A stretch of 17,751 bases of DNA from JAFKKS01 sp039808325 (GCA_039808325.1 JBDHSU010000086.1:1-17751); one strand, 5' to 3'; positions 7,716-14,492 are shown, counted from the first letter of the stretch. Notes: generated by a model from the sequence alone, not told the origin. A program made the numbers and translations.

Positions 7716-8492
7716 TCAACCCTTCCGATACGGCTTGAACCAGCCGAGGCCTTCGCGCGTGCCGGCGCGGGGATTGTATTCGCAGCCGATGAAACCGTCG
7801 TATCCGAGACGATCGAGCTCCTCGAACAGGAACGTGTCGTTGAGCTCCTCCGTCGTCGGCTCGTTGCGCGAAGGCACCGAGGCGATCTGCACGTGCGCGA
7901 CCAGCGGCTGCAGCTTGCGGAACATCATGGTCACGTCGCCGTGCATGATCTGGCAGTGATAGATGTCGAACTGCAGCTTGAGGTTCGGCAGCGCGAGTTC
8001 GCGGATCAACGCCTCGGCGTCGTGGAAGTCGTCGAGGAAGTAGCCCGGCATGTTGCGGCCATTGATCGGCTCGAGCACCAGGTCGATCTTCTTCGCGGCC
8101 AGTTTCTCGGCGGCATAGACGACGGCGCGGCGGTAACTCTCCCGCGCGTCCTTGTCGTTGCGGTCGGCCATGCCGGCCATCAGATGCAGGCGTTTCACGC
8201 CGGTCGCCTCGGCGTAGCGCAGCGCCGTGTCGACCCCGGCCTTCATTTCCTCGAAGCGGGCGGGTAGGGCGGCGAGGCCGCGCTCCCCCTTGGCCCAGTC
8301 GCCGGGCGGCATATTGAACAGCGCCTGCGTCAGTTTGTTGCGCTGCAGCCGTTCGCCAATCGCCTTGGCGTCGTGCTCGTAGGGAAAGAGGTATTCGACG
8401 GCTTCGAAGCCCGCGTCCGCCGCCGCATCGAAGCGGTCGAGGAAATCATGCTCGGTGAACATCATCGAAAGATTGGCGGCAAATCGCGGCAT
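7716..8492 (-). CDS. otnI: 2-oxo-tetronate isomerase (hydroxypyruvate isomerase family)
   Basis: TIM-barrel isomerase (AP-endonuclease-2-like / Hyi family) that converts 2-oxo-tetronate to 3-oxo-tetronate, the substrate of OtnK. The 258 residues include the opening NLSMMFTEHDFLDRF, VEYLFPYEH (32-40), LVLEPING (138-145, catalytic E141), FDIYHCQIMHGD (175-186, metal ligand D176 with H179), VQIASVP (201-207) and GCEYNPR (236-242, catalytic E238), so both proton-transfer glutamates and the metal site are present. The start ATG at 8490-8492 has a near-perfect AAGGAG five bases upstream. It is the middle gene between ltnD (44 bases upstream) and otnK (three bases downstream). By sequence alone a true hydroxypyruvate isomerase would be possible; the operon partners decide for OtnI. 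Confidence 0.91.
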   Translation of the reverse strand: MPRFAANLSMMFTEHDFLDRFDAAADAGFEAVEYLFPYEHDAKAIGERLQRNKLTQALFNMPPGDWAKGERGLAALPARFEEMKAGVDTALRYAEATGVKRLHLMAGMADRNDKDARESYRRAVVYAAEKLAAKKIDLVLEPINGRNMPGYFLDDFHDAEALIRELALPNLKLQFDIYHCQIMHGDVTMMFRKLQPLVAHVQIASVPSRNEPTTEELNDTFLFEELDRLGYDGFIGCEYNPRAGTREGLGWFKPYRKG

Positions 8493-8536
8493 GGCAACTC
8501 CTTGACGGTAATGGCGGCGGCGCCGGCTCGCATGCG

Positions 8537-9469
8537 TCAGCGCTTATCTTGTCGGGCGGGCAAGACGGTGCCGGTGATCTGCGCGTAAAGCCGCGCGACC
8601 GAGGAATCGTCGTCACGTCCCATGCCGGCGGCGGATGTCGCGAGGAACATCTGCCACGCGGCGGCGCTCACCGGCACCGGGAACCTGGCGGACCGCGCCA
8701 TGTCCTGGATGATGCCGAGGTCCTTCACGAAGATGTCGACGGCGCTGCGCGGCGTGTAGTCGCCGTCGAGCACATGCGGCATGCGGTTCTCGAACATCCA
8801 CGAATTGCCGGCCGAGGCGGTGATGACCTCGTACACCTTGCGGATGTCGAGCCCCTCGCGCGCGGCGAGGACGATCGCCTCGGAGGCTGCCGCGATATGG
8901 ACGCCGGCGAGAAGCTGATTGATCATCTTGAACGCGGCGCCCTTGCCGGGCTCGTCGCCGAGTTCGTAGAGCTTCGCCGCCATGGCGTCGAGCGCGGGCC
9001 GCGCCGCCGCGAAGGCTGCCGCGCTCCCCGAGGCGAGGATGGTCAGTCCGCCTTCCGCCGCGCGCTGGGCGCCGCCGCTGATCGGTGCGTCGAGATAAAG
9101 ATGGCCTTTCGCTTCGAGCGCGGCGGCGAGCTTGCGCGCCATGGCCGGGTCCATCGTCGCCGACGAGACGAAGACGGCGCCCTTGCGCATCCGCTCCGCG
9201 ACGCCGTTCTCCCCGAACAGGATCGTCTCGGTCTGCGCCGCGTTCACCACCACGGAAACGATCACGTCGGCGTCCGCCACGGCGTCGCCGGGATTGGCGG
9301 CGCCCCGGCCGCCTTCCGCGGCGAAGCGCTTGACCGTCTCGGCATTCACATCGCAGCCGGTCACGTCGAAGCCCGCGCGGCGCAGCGACTGCGCCATGCC
9401 ATAGCCCATCGAGCCGAGGCCGATGACGGCGGCGCGTCCAAGGCTCGCCGTGGGCGTTTTCGCGTTCAT
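8537..9469 (-). CDS. ltnD: L-threonate 2-dehydrogenase (beta-hydroxyacid dehydrogenase family)
   Basis: NAD-dependent enzyme predicted to oxidise L-threonate at C2 to 2-oxo-tetronate, the entry step of the pathway. The 310-residue protein has the N-terminal Rossmann motif GLGSMGYGMA (17-26), the substrate-binding loop DAPISGGAQRAAEGG (127-141, S131-G-G) and the catalytic lysine K181 in GAAFKMINQLLAG with N184. This is the full beta-hydroxyacid dehydrogenase signature. I placed the start at the ATG 9467-9469, where GGAG stands about seven bases upstream; a longer open frame back to 9541 adds only arginine-rich residues. Family members include tartronate-semialdehyde reductase, 3-hydroxyisobutyrate dehydrogenase and D-erythronate-related enzymes, so the exact stereochemistry is inferred from linkage to otnI, otnK and otnC. 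It heads the minus-strand unit and diverges from otnC across 188 bases. Confidence 0.89.
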   Translation of the reverse strand: MNAKTPTASLGRAAVIGLGSMGYGMAQSLRRAGFDVTGCDVNAETVKRFAAEGGRGAANPGDAVADADVIVSVVVNAAQTETILFGENGVAERMRKGAVFVSSATMDPAMARKLAAALEAKGHLYLDAPISGGAQRAAEGGLTILASGSAAAFAAARPALDAMAAKLYELGDEPGKGAAFKMINQLLAGVHIAAASEAIVLAAREGLDIRKVYEVITASAGNSWMFENRMPHVLDGDYTPRSAVDIFVKDLGIIQDMARSARFPVPVSAAAWQMFLATSAAGMGRDDDSSVARLYAQITGTVLPARQDKR

Positions 9470-9657
9470 GCTTCTCTCCGTTCGGTCGGACGCGGCGTCG
9501 GCGCGGCTGCGTCGAATTCCGGGCGTCGTTGGCAGCGCCACGGTTCTTCGGTAGCCTATCGCGCCGAGGCTGCCAATGCGTCAGACGCATGCATTGCGCG
9601 CCGCCACGCAACCCACCGCCAGAGCCGCTTTCCGCGATGGCCAGCGCAAGGTTTTCC
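9470..9657. promoter_or_regulatory. Divergent ltnD/otnC control region
   Basis: This 188-base gap must hold promoters for both transcription units. TTGGCAGC at 9529-9536 and its reverse complement GCTGCCAA at 9569-9576 are a perfect 8-base inverted repeat with 32 bases between. Each arm contains TTGGCA reading inward like a -35 box. Seventeen bases further on lie TAGCCT (9552-9557, plus strand) and TACCGA (9553-9548, minus strand), both poor -10 boxes. If real, these are two interlocked promoters firing outward to otnC and ltnD. A perfect palindrome sits directly beside the right arm and is listed separately. Promoter assignment is inference; the repeats themselves are visible. Confidence 0.4.
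9576..9590. promoter_or_regulatory. Perfect 15-base palindrome, candidate operator
   Basis: ATGCGTC-A-GACGCAT: two perfect 7-base arms around a single A. The core GT-CAG-AC has the spacing typical of FadR-type GntR operators (compare the PdhR site pattern GT-AAG-AC). Its position between ltnD and otnC suits a regulator that controls both directions. The regulator is not encoded in the window, so the family is a guess. I found no second copy in the other intergenic regions here. Confidence 0.5.
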
Positions 9658-10323
9658 ATGTCCGACGCGAAGATCCGAGAAGACATCTGCCGGTTCGGCC
9701 GTTCGCTGTTCGAGCGCGGGCTGACGCCCGGCTCGTCGGGCAATATTAGCGTCCGGCTGGAGGACGGCGGGTGGCTGGTGACGCCGACCAACGCCTCGCT
9801 GGGTTTCCTCGACCCGGCACGGATTTCCCGGCTCGATGCGTCCGGCACGCTCCTGGGCGGCGATGCGCCGACCAAGGAGATTCCGCTACACGCCTCGCTT
9901 TATGAGACCCGCAAGGACGCGGGCGCGATCGTGCATCTGCATTCGACGCACTCGGTCGCCGTCTCGATGTTGCCCGACGTCGATCCGCGCGCGGTTCTGC
10001 CGCCGCTGACGGCGTATTACCTGATGCGTGTGGGGCGCACCGCGCTCGTTCCTTACTACCGGCCGGGCGACCCGGCGGTGGCGGATGCCATTCGCGGGCT
10101 TGCCGGGCGCTATTCGGCGGTGCTGCTCGCCAATCACGGTCCCGTCGTCGCCGGCAATTCCCTCGAAGCGGCCGTCTTCGCGACCGAGGAACTGGAGGAA
10201 ACGTCGCGGCTCTACCTTATGCTGCGCAACCTCAACCCCCGCTACCTGACGCCCGCGCAGATCGAAGACCTGCGGAAGGTGTTCAAACTGGACCTGGGGG
10301 AGGGCGAGACCCATTCTCATTAG
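9658..10323 (+). CDS. otnC: 3-oxo-tetronate 4-phosphate decarboxylase (class II aldolase family)
   Basis: Zinc-dependent member of the AraD/FucA class II aldolase family that decarboxylates 3-oxo-tetronate 4-phosphate to dihydroxyacetone phosphate, feeding glycolysis. In the 221-residue protein the phosphate-binding loop GSSGNIS is at 25-31, the zinc histidines are H93 and H95 in VHLHSTH, and the third is H160 in LLANHGPV. A glutamate in PTKEIPLH (71-78) is at the usual catalytic position. The start at ATG 9658 is supported by AAGG about seven bases upstream. The open frame continues back to a TTG at 9529 and an ATG at 9637, but neither has a ribosome site and the extra residues are unlike the family. 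It is transcribed away from ltnD-otnI-otnK, so the pathway is split over two divergent units. Fuculose/ribulose-phosphate aldolase activity is the alternative if the neighbours are ignored. Confidence 0.91.
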   Translation: MSDAKIREDICRFGRSLFERGLTPGSSGNISVRLEDGGWLVTPTNASLGFLDPARISRLDASGTLLGGDAPTKEIPLHASLYETRKDAGAIVHLHSTHSVAVSMLPDVDPRAVLPPLTAYYLMRVGRTALVPYYRPGDPAVADAIRGLAGRYSAVLLANHGPVVAGNSLEAAVFATEELEETSRLYLMLRNLNPRYLTPAQIEDLRKVFKLDLGEGETHSH

Positions 10324-10358
10324 GCCCGCAGTTCCGTTCGTTGGGCGCGGGAGCGGGT

Positions 10359-10412
10359 ATTACGCTTGTAATCCATAATCGAAGTCTATATTCTCCATTT
10401 TTGGAGAAAATC
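10359..10412 (+). promoter_or_regulatory. Toxin-antitoxin control region with two inverted repeats
   Basis: An AT-rich patch in otherwise GC-rich DNA. ATTAC-GCTT-GTAAT (10359-10372) is a perfect 5-base inverted repeat. TTCTCC-ATTTTT-GGAGAA (10391-10408) is a perfect 6-base one whose right arm contains the GGAG ribosome site of the antitoxin (ATG at 10413). TATATT at 10387-10392 fits a -10 box, with TTGTAA at 10366-10371 as a weak -35 at 15-base spacing, so the first repeat overlaps the -35 and the second overlaps the -10 and ribosome site. Binding by the antitoxin (autorepression, usual for this class) is inference. Confidence 0.5.
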
Positions 10413-10850
10413 ATGGCGCTTGCCCCGCGATATCCGGAAAGCCGGTACGAGCCGTCGCCTCTGATCGACCTGTCGGGGAAGGCCGAGCGCGAGCGGCTGA
10501 GCCCGTCCGCCATCAAGGCCTTCTTCAACATCATGGAGAAGTGGAACGTGCGCGACGAGGACGCGCGCGCGCTTCTCGGCGGCATATCCAACGGCCAGTT
10601 TTACGAGGCGAAGAAGAAGCCGGAGCGCACCCTCGATACCGACACGCTCACGCGGATTTCCTATCTGGTCGGCATCTTCAAGGCGCTGAACATCCTCTAT
10701 TCCGAGGCGCTCGCGGACGCCTGGGTGCAGCGCCCGAACACAAACCGCACGTTCGCCGGCCGCACGGCGCTCGCTTACATGATCTCCGGTGGCTTGCCGG
10801 CGATGCAGGCGGTCCGCCGGCTGCTCGACGGCCGGCGAGGCGGGATGTGA
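10413..10850 (+). CDS. Xre/MbcA/ParS-type antitoxin (DUF2384)
   Basis: Predicted antitoxin of a RES-Xre type II system; it binds and blocks the RES toxin and normally represses its own promoter. The 145-residue protein has an N-terminal helix-turn-helix-like region (LSPSAIKAFFNIMEKW, ARALLGGISNGQFYEAKKKP, then LTRISYLVGIFKALNIL). It ends in the DUF2384 toxin-binding part: YSEALADAWVQRPN, FAGRTALAYMISGGLPAMQA and VRRLLDGRRG at the C-terminus. The ATG at 10413 has GGAG six bases upstream; the frame opens earlier at 10341 but without support. Its stop overlaps the GTG start of the toxin (bases 10847-10850), the usual coupling for such pairs. The gene sits behind an AT-rich promoter region unlike its neighbours, consistent with mobility, although no mobile-element remnants are visible. 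Confidence 0.9.
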   Translation: MALAPRYPESRYEPSPLIDLSGKAERERLSPSAIKAFFNIMEKWNVRDEDARALLGGISNGQFYEAKKKPERTLDTDTLTRISYLVGIFKALNILYSEALADAWVQRPNTNRTFAGRTALAYMISGGLPAMQAVRRLLDGRRGGM

Positions 10851-11533
10851 CCGTTCCGCCGACGCGTCTTGTCCGCCGCAACGATACGCATCGCCTGATC
10901 CCCTCGAAATACAGCGAGGGCGGCGAGAGCGTGCTGGCGCGGATCGCCGACAGCGACGCGCATCTCACCGACATTTTCGATCTCGATCACGCGACCAATG
11001 ACCGGCTTCTCGCGGAGAACGATCTTGCGCCGGGGATCGGGATTCACGAGCTCGTCTTCGGCGTCCCGTATTTTCGCATCGTCAACGCCGCGTTCTGCCA
11101 TCCCCACCCTCTGGGGAGCCGCTTCAACGGGCCGGAGCGCGGCGCGTGGTACGCCGCGTTCGCGCTGGAGACGGCGCAGGCGGAGGTCGCGTTTCACAAG
11201 ACGGTGGAACTCGCCGAGGTGAACTGGTGGGCGGAGGAACTGACCTATGACGACTACCTCGCCGACTTCAGCGCGACGTTTCACGACCTGCGCGAGGATG
11301 CGCGTTTCGACGCGTGCCTCGCGCCGGACAGCTACGTCGCCTCGCAAGCGCTGGCGCAGCAGTTGCTGGATGCCGGCGCGCTCGGCGTCGTCTACCCGAG
11401 CGTGCGGCGCCGCCGGGGCGTGTGCATCGCGTGTTTTCGCCCGGCGCTGGTGATGAACGTGCGCAGGGCGCGGACCTATCGCTTCACCTGGCGGGGCGGC
11501 CCGGAGCCGAGGATCGCGGCCGTGCCGCTTTGA
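10847..11533 (+). CDS. RES-domain toxin (NAD+ phosphorylase family)
   Basis: Predicted toxin that depletes cellular NAD+ when not held by its antitoxin. The 228 residues show the RES core: YFRIVNAAF (75-83), SRFNGPERGAWYAAF (91-105, supplying the conserved Arg and Tyr), ETAQAEVAFHK (108-118, conserved Glu) and LDAGALGVVYPSVRR (174-188, with the conserved Ser in YPS) followed by GVCIACFRPALV. It is longer than the compact RES toxins of about 150-190 residues because of an N-terminal segment (1-70). I chose GTG at 10847-10849, which overlaps the antitoxin stop and has a GAGGCGGG purine tract just upstream. The open frame extends back to 10541, but that part is a shadow of the antitoxin gene. 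The domain appears intact, so the toxin is probably functional. Phosphorylase rather than hydrolase chemistry is inferred from characterised family members. Confidence 0.91.
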   Translation: MTVPPTRLVRRNDTHRLIPSKYSEGGESVLARIADSDAHLTDIFDLDHATNDRLLAENDLAPGIGIHELVFGVPYFRIVNAAFCHPHPLGSRFNGPERGAWYAAFALETAQAEVAFHKTVELAEVNWWAEELTYDDYLADFSATFHDLREDARFDACLAPDSYVASQALAQQLLDAGALGVVYPSVRRRRGVCIACFRPALVMNVRRARTYRFTWRGGPEPRIAAVPL

Positions 11534-11551
11534 ATGGCGGAACAGCCAGGC

Positions 11552-11603
11552 ACGCCGTCCGTGGGCTGTGACACGGCCTCAGAAGACGCTAAAAGGACGG
11601 CGT
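11552..11603. repeat. 9-base inverted repeat between RES toxin and dusA
   Basis: ACGCCGTCC (11552-11560) and GGACGGCGT (11595-11603) are perfectly complementary, with a 34-base loop that holds a smaller GGC/GCC pairing. It fills most of the 110-base gap between the RES gene and dusA and ends about 40 bases before the dusA ATG. There is no U-run after it, so a classical terminator is unlikely. A structured leader, a small RNA or a protein site are possible; I do not recognise it as a known RNA family. Confidence 0.45.
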
Positions 11604-11643
11604 TCGCTTGGCCGGCTCAGGGTTGCCGCGCGAAAAGGATCGG

Positions 11644-12651
11644 ATGCCTTTGACCTTCGAAGCCCACCGCTTTTGTGTTGCGCCTATGATGGAATGGACG
11701 GACCGGCATTGCCGGTCTTTCCATCGGCTGCTGACGCGGCGGGCGCTGCTTTATACGGAGATGCTGACCGCCGGCGCCGTGATCCACGGCGACCGCGAGC
11801 GGCTTTTGGGCTTCGATCCGGCCGAACATCCGCTCGCGGTGCAGCTTGGCGGCAGCGATCCGCGGGCGCTGGCGGAGGCCGCGCGCATCTGCGCCGGCCT
11901 CGGCTACGACGAGGTCAACCTCAATGTCGGCTGCCCCTCGGCGCGCGTTCAGGGCGGACGCTTCGGCGCCTGCCTGATGGCGGAGCCACAGCTTGTCGGC
12001 GATTGCGTCGCCGCGATGAAGGCGGCGGTGTCCGTTCCAGTGACGGTGAAGTGCCGTCTCGGCGTCGATGCGCAGGATCCGGAAGAGGCGCTCGACCGGC
12101 TCGCCGAGGCGGCCGTGGGCGCCGGCGTCGATGCGCTGATCGTGCATGCGCGCAAGGCCTGGCTGAAGGGGCTCGATCCGAAGCAGAACCGCGAGATTCC
12201 GCCGCTCGATTACGCGCGCGTCTACCGGCTCAAGGCCGCGCATCCCGATCTTCCCGTCGTCATCAACGGCGGCGTCACGACGCTTTCCGCGGCGCGCGCG
12301 CATCTCGCCCGCGTCGACGGCGTGATGATGGGACGCGCGGCTTATCAGGAGCCGTCGCAACTGCTCGCGGTCGATCCGGAGATCTTCGGCGCGCCCGCCG
12401 GCTTCGCGGCATTGAAACCGGCGATCGAAGCGTTCTTTCCGTATGTCGAACGCGAAGTGTCGAAAGGCACGCGCCTGCACGCGATGACCCGGCATATGCT
12501 CGGTCTCTTTCGCGGCGTGCCTGGCGCGCGCGCGTTCCGCCGTCACCTGGCGACCGAGGGCATCAAGCCCGGCGCCGATCTGAACGTTCTCATCGATGCG
12601 CTGGCTTTGGTCTCCGAAGCCGACGCCGCACCGTCCGATCTCGCCGCCTGA
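11644..12651 (+). CDS. dusA: tRNA-dihydrouridine(20/20a) synthase DusA
   Basis: FMN- and NADPH-dependent enzyme that reduces uridine 20/20a in the D-loop of tRNAs. The 335-residue length is typical. The DusA opening HRFCVAPMMEWTDRHCR is at residues 8-24 (FMN contacts), and VNLNVGCPSARVQGGRFGA at 91-109 contains the catalytic cysteine C97. TVKCRLGVD supplies the usual phosphate/FMN contacts, IVHARKAWLKGLDPKQNRE is the DusA-specific tRNA-reading region, and VINGGVTT with GVMMGRAAYQ completes the barrel. The ATG at 11644 is preceded by AAAGGAT at ideal spacing; a TTG at 11608 opens the frame earlier but has no such site. The gene is followed 28 bases later by a TauE/SafE permease on the same strand, probably co-transcribed, though a functional link is not obvious. 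Confidence 0.96.
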   Translation: MPLTFEAHRFCVAPMMEWTDRHCRSFHRLLTRRALLYTEMLTAGAVIHGDRERLLGFDPAEHPLAVQLGGSDPRALAEAARICAGLGYDEVNLNVGCPSARVQGGRFGACLMAEPQLVGDCVAAMKAAVSVPVTVKCRLGVDAQDPEEALDRLAEAAVGAGVDALIVHARKAWLKGLDPKQNREIPPLDYARVYRLKAAHPDLPVVINGGVTTLSAARAHLARVDGVMMGRAAYQEPSQLLAVDPEIFGAPAGFAALKPAIEAFFPYVEREVSKGTRLHAMTRHMLGLFRGVPGARAFRRHLATEGIKPGADLNVLIDALALVSEADAAPSDLAA

Positions 12652-12679
12652 TTTTCTCCGACCTGCAGCAGGATTCACA

Positions 12680-13510
12680 ATGTTCCTCGGCGTTCCGGCC
12701 AGCGAGTTGGTGCTGCTCGCAAGCATGATCATGGCCGGCGGCGCGGTCAGCGGGTTCCTTGCCGGGCTCTTCGGGGTCGGTGGCGGCGGCATCATCGTGC
12801 CGGTGCTGTTCGAGATCTTCGCGGCGCTCCACGTTCCGGAAGAGGTGCGCATGCAGCTTTGCGTCGGCACCTCGCTTGCGATCATCGCGCCGACGGCATG
12901 GCGCTCCTTCCGCACGCATGTCGCGCAAGGCAACGTGCCCGCCGGCGTTCTGCGGCGGTGGACGATTCCGATCGTCATCGGCGTGGTCGCGGGAGGCTCG
13001 ATCGCGGCGTTCGCGCCGAGCTGGGTGTTCCGTCTCGCCTTCGTCGTGCTGGCCGGCTTCATCGCGATGCAGATGCTGTTCGGCAACAAGTCGTGGCGGC
13101 TGGGCGACGAACTCCCCGGCACGGCGCTGATGAGCGCCTACGGCATTTTCATCGGGCTCTATTCGTCGCTGATGGGGGTCGGCGGCGGCGCCGTCGCAAC
13201 GCTGATTCTGGTGCTTTACGGCCGGCCGATCCACGCGGGCGTCGCCATCGGGGCCGGCGTCGGGATCATCATCGCGCTTGCCGGCACGGTCAGCTACATG
13301 GTCGCCGGATGGCCGCATCAGGCGCAGATGCCGCCGTTTTCGATCGGCTTCGTCTCGTTGATCGGTGTCGCCCTGATGGCGCCGGTCGCGGGATTCGTCG
13401 CGCCCTACGGAGCGCGGCTTGCGCATGCGCTGTCGCGGCGCAAGCTCGAGATCGCGTTCGGCTGCTTCATGCTGCTGGTGGCGCTGCGGTTCCTCTGGAC
13501 GCTGATCTGA
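12680..13510 (+). CDS. TauE/SafE-family sulfite/organosulfonate exporter-like permease
   Basis: Integral inner-membrane protein of the TauE/SafE (DUF81) family, whose members export sulfite, sulfoacetate or related small anions. The 276 residues are almost entirely hydrophobic helices (about eight). The two family repeats are visible: GFLAGLFGVGGGGIIVPVLF in the first half (starts near residue 24) and GLYSSLMGVGGGAVATLIL in the second (starts near 158), each with the glycine-rich GVGGG turn. The segment CVGTSLAIIAPTAWRSFRTH after the first repeat is also typical. The ATG at 12680 has AGGA about six bases upstream, and the gene follows dusA after 28 bases. Its end converges on the aspartic protease gene with ten bases between, leaving no room for a separate terminator. 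The substrate cannot be told from the sequence. Confidence 0.93.
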   Translation: MFLGVPASELVLLASMIMAGGAVSGFLAGLFGVGGGGIIVPVLFEIFAALHVPEEVRMQLCVGTSLAIIAPTAWRSFRTHVAQGNVPAGVLRRWTIPIVIGVVAGGSIAAFAPSWVFRLAFVVLAGFIAMQMLFGNKSWRLGDELPGTALMSAYGIFIGLYSSLMGVGGGAVATLILVLYGRPIHAGVAIGAGVGIIIALAGTVSYMVAGWPHQAQMPPFSIGFVSLIGVALMAPVAGFVAPYGARLAHALSRRKLEIAFGCFMLLVALRFLWTLI

Positions 13511-13520
13511 GCGTCGAGGG

Positions 13521-14246
13521 TCAAGGATATCCGCGCAGCAGGAGTTTGTCGCCGCGGACTTCCCAGCTCTCCAGGCGGGAGAGGAAGCTCATGCCGAGCA
13601 GCGTCGTGTCGAGTTGGCCGGGCTGCGCCACCAGCGCTGGCACGGCGCGCTCCACGATGCTGCCGATGGCGAGCCGGTCGAGCGTAACGGCGGCGGCGCG
13701 TGTGCGCCCGTTCGCGGTGTCGACCGGGACGGTGTAGTTGAGCACCTCGATCGGAAGTCCGGCGGCCTTCGCCGCCTCCTGCGTCAGCACGACCGAGCTT
13801 GCGCCGGTGTCGAGCACGGTGGCGACCTTGTTGCCGTTGATCTCGACCATGACACGGAACTCGCCGCCGCGGCTGCGGGCGAACTCGACGGTATGGCCGC
13901 GCACCGCCGGCTGGCCCGGAATGACCTGCGCTATCATTCTTTCACCGACCTCGCGCAGATCGTGGCGGTAGGTATATCCGGCCACGAGCAGCAGTCCGAT
14001 CAGCCCCCAGAAGACCAGCGCTTCGAGCGCCGCGGACAGGCGGTGGCGGAAGACCATCATCACCGCGCCCGCGAAGAAGACCAGCAGCGACACCTTGATC
14101 ACGAGCGCGCTGAAATCGTCGAGAGCGATGCCGGCGATCTCGCCGTTGCGGTGGCGCGCCATCAGGATCAGCAGCGCCAATCCGAGGCCGATGAGGAGCC
14201 CCCAGAGCAGCCGGCCGTGACCGGAACGCTGCGGCTTCACCGGCAT
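13521..14246 (-). CDS. Membrane-anchored retropepsin-like aspartic protease (TIGR02281 family)
   Basis: Single-lobe aspartic protease of clan AA, predicted to work as a dimer outside the cytoplasmic membrane. Of 241 residues, the first 95 hold three hydrophobic segments (about 13-30, 46-66 and 74-92). The protease domain follows: GGEFRVMVEINGNKVATVLD leads into the catalytic D146 in DTGASSVVLT (146-155), then the flap region TVPVDTANGRTRAAAVTLD (172-190) and the closing LLGMSFLSRLESWEV (216-230). The start is the ATG at 14244-14246, inside the end of the DUF1289 gene (10-base overlap). It has no good ribosome site of its own, so translation is probably coupled. The frame is open back to 14417, but that part merely mirrors DUF1289. 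Natural targets are unknown in this family. Confidence 0.92.
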   Translation of the reverse strand: MPVKPQRSGHGRLLWGLLIGLGLALLILMARHRNGEIAGIALDDFSALVIKVSLLVFFAGAVMMVFRHRLSAALEALVFWGLIGLLLVAGYTYRHDLREVGERMIAQVIPGQPAVRGHTVEFARSRGGEFRVMVEINGNKVATVLDTGASSVVLTQEAAKAAGLPIEVLNYTVPVDTANGRTRAAAVTLDRLAIGSIVERAVPALVAQPGQLDTTLLGMSFLSRLESWEVRGDKLLLRGYP

Positions 14247-14437
14247 GGAGCCGAAGCGGCCGCCGGGCTCGGCCGCAACGAGCGATCCGGCAGCTCCGCC
14301 ATGATGCGCGCGCGATCGTTCTCGGACAGAGCGGCCCACTGGGCGATTTCCGTCAGCGTGCGCCGACATCCGACGCAAAGGCCGGATGCGGGGTCGATCG
14401 TGCAGATTCTGACGCAAGGGGAGCGGACGGCAGCCAT
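14237..14437 (-). CDS. DUF1289 domain small cysteine-rich protein
   Basis: A 66-residue protein matching the DUF1289 pattern: SPCVRICTIDPASGLCVGC at about residues 6-24, then RRTLTEIAQWAALSENDRARIMAELPDR. Four cysteines (C8, C12, C21, C24) in the spacing C-x3-C-x8-C-x2-C suggest metal or iron-sulfur binding, but no function has been established that I know of. The ATG is at 14435-14437; the ribosome site is weak. The gene overlaps the protease start by ten bases, so the two are translated together. A possible promoter is listed upstream. The C-terminal tail (SLRPSPAAASAPCR) is poorly conserved-looking and may exist only to reach the overlap. Confidence 0.9.
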   Translation of the reverse strand: MAAVRSPCVRICTIDPASGLCVGCRRTLTEIAQWAALSENDRARIMAELPDRSLRPSPAAASAPCR

Positions 14438-14464
14438 GGACTCATGCGATTCGACGGCACCTGC

Positions 14465-14492
14465 AACATAAGACGCGGGTCTTTGAAGGCAA
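14465..14492 (-). promoter_or_regulatory. Possible promoter for DUF1289-protease unit
   Basis: On the minus strand TTGCCT (14492-14487) and TATGTT (14470-14465) are separated by 16 bases, in the 82-base gap between the kinase stop and the DUF1289 start. This fits a sigma-70-like promoter moderately well. It would make the DUF1289-protease pair at least partly independent of the kinase gene upstream. Seen by eye only. Confidence 0.4.

Noticed and set aside
9529..9657. TTG start and 43-residue extension for OtnC
   Set aside because: The extension covers the control region with its palindrome; the family length and the AAGG site support the ATG at 9658.
8549..9875. Overlapping open frames on both strands around ltnD (391 and 420 codons)
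   Set aside because: Arg-rich and without motifs; they cover the real ltnD and its control region in the wrong frame or strand.
10541..10846. Upstream extension of the RES toxin frame (102 codons)
   Set aside because: It lies inside the antitoxin gene, is Arg/Ala-rich, and the GTG overlap start at 10847 has a proper ribosome site.
11617..13122. Minus-strand open frame of 501 codons across dusA and the permease
   Set aside because: It spans two well-recognised plus-strand genes and has no domain-like content.
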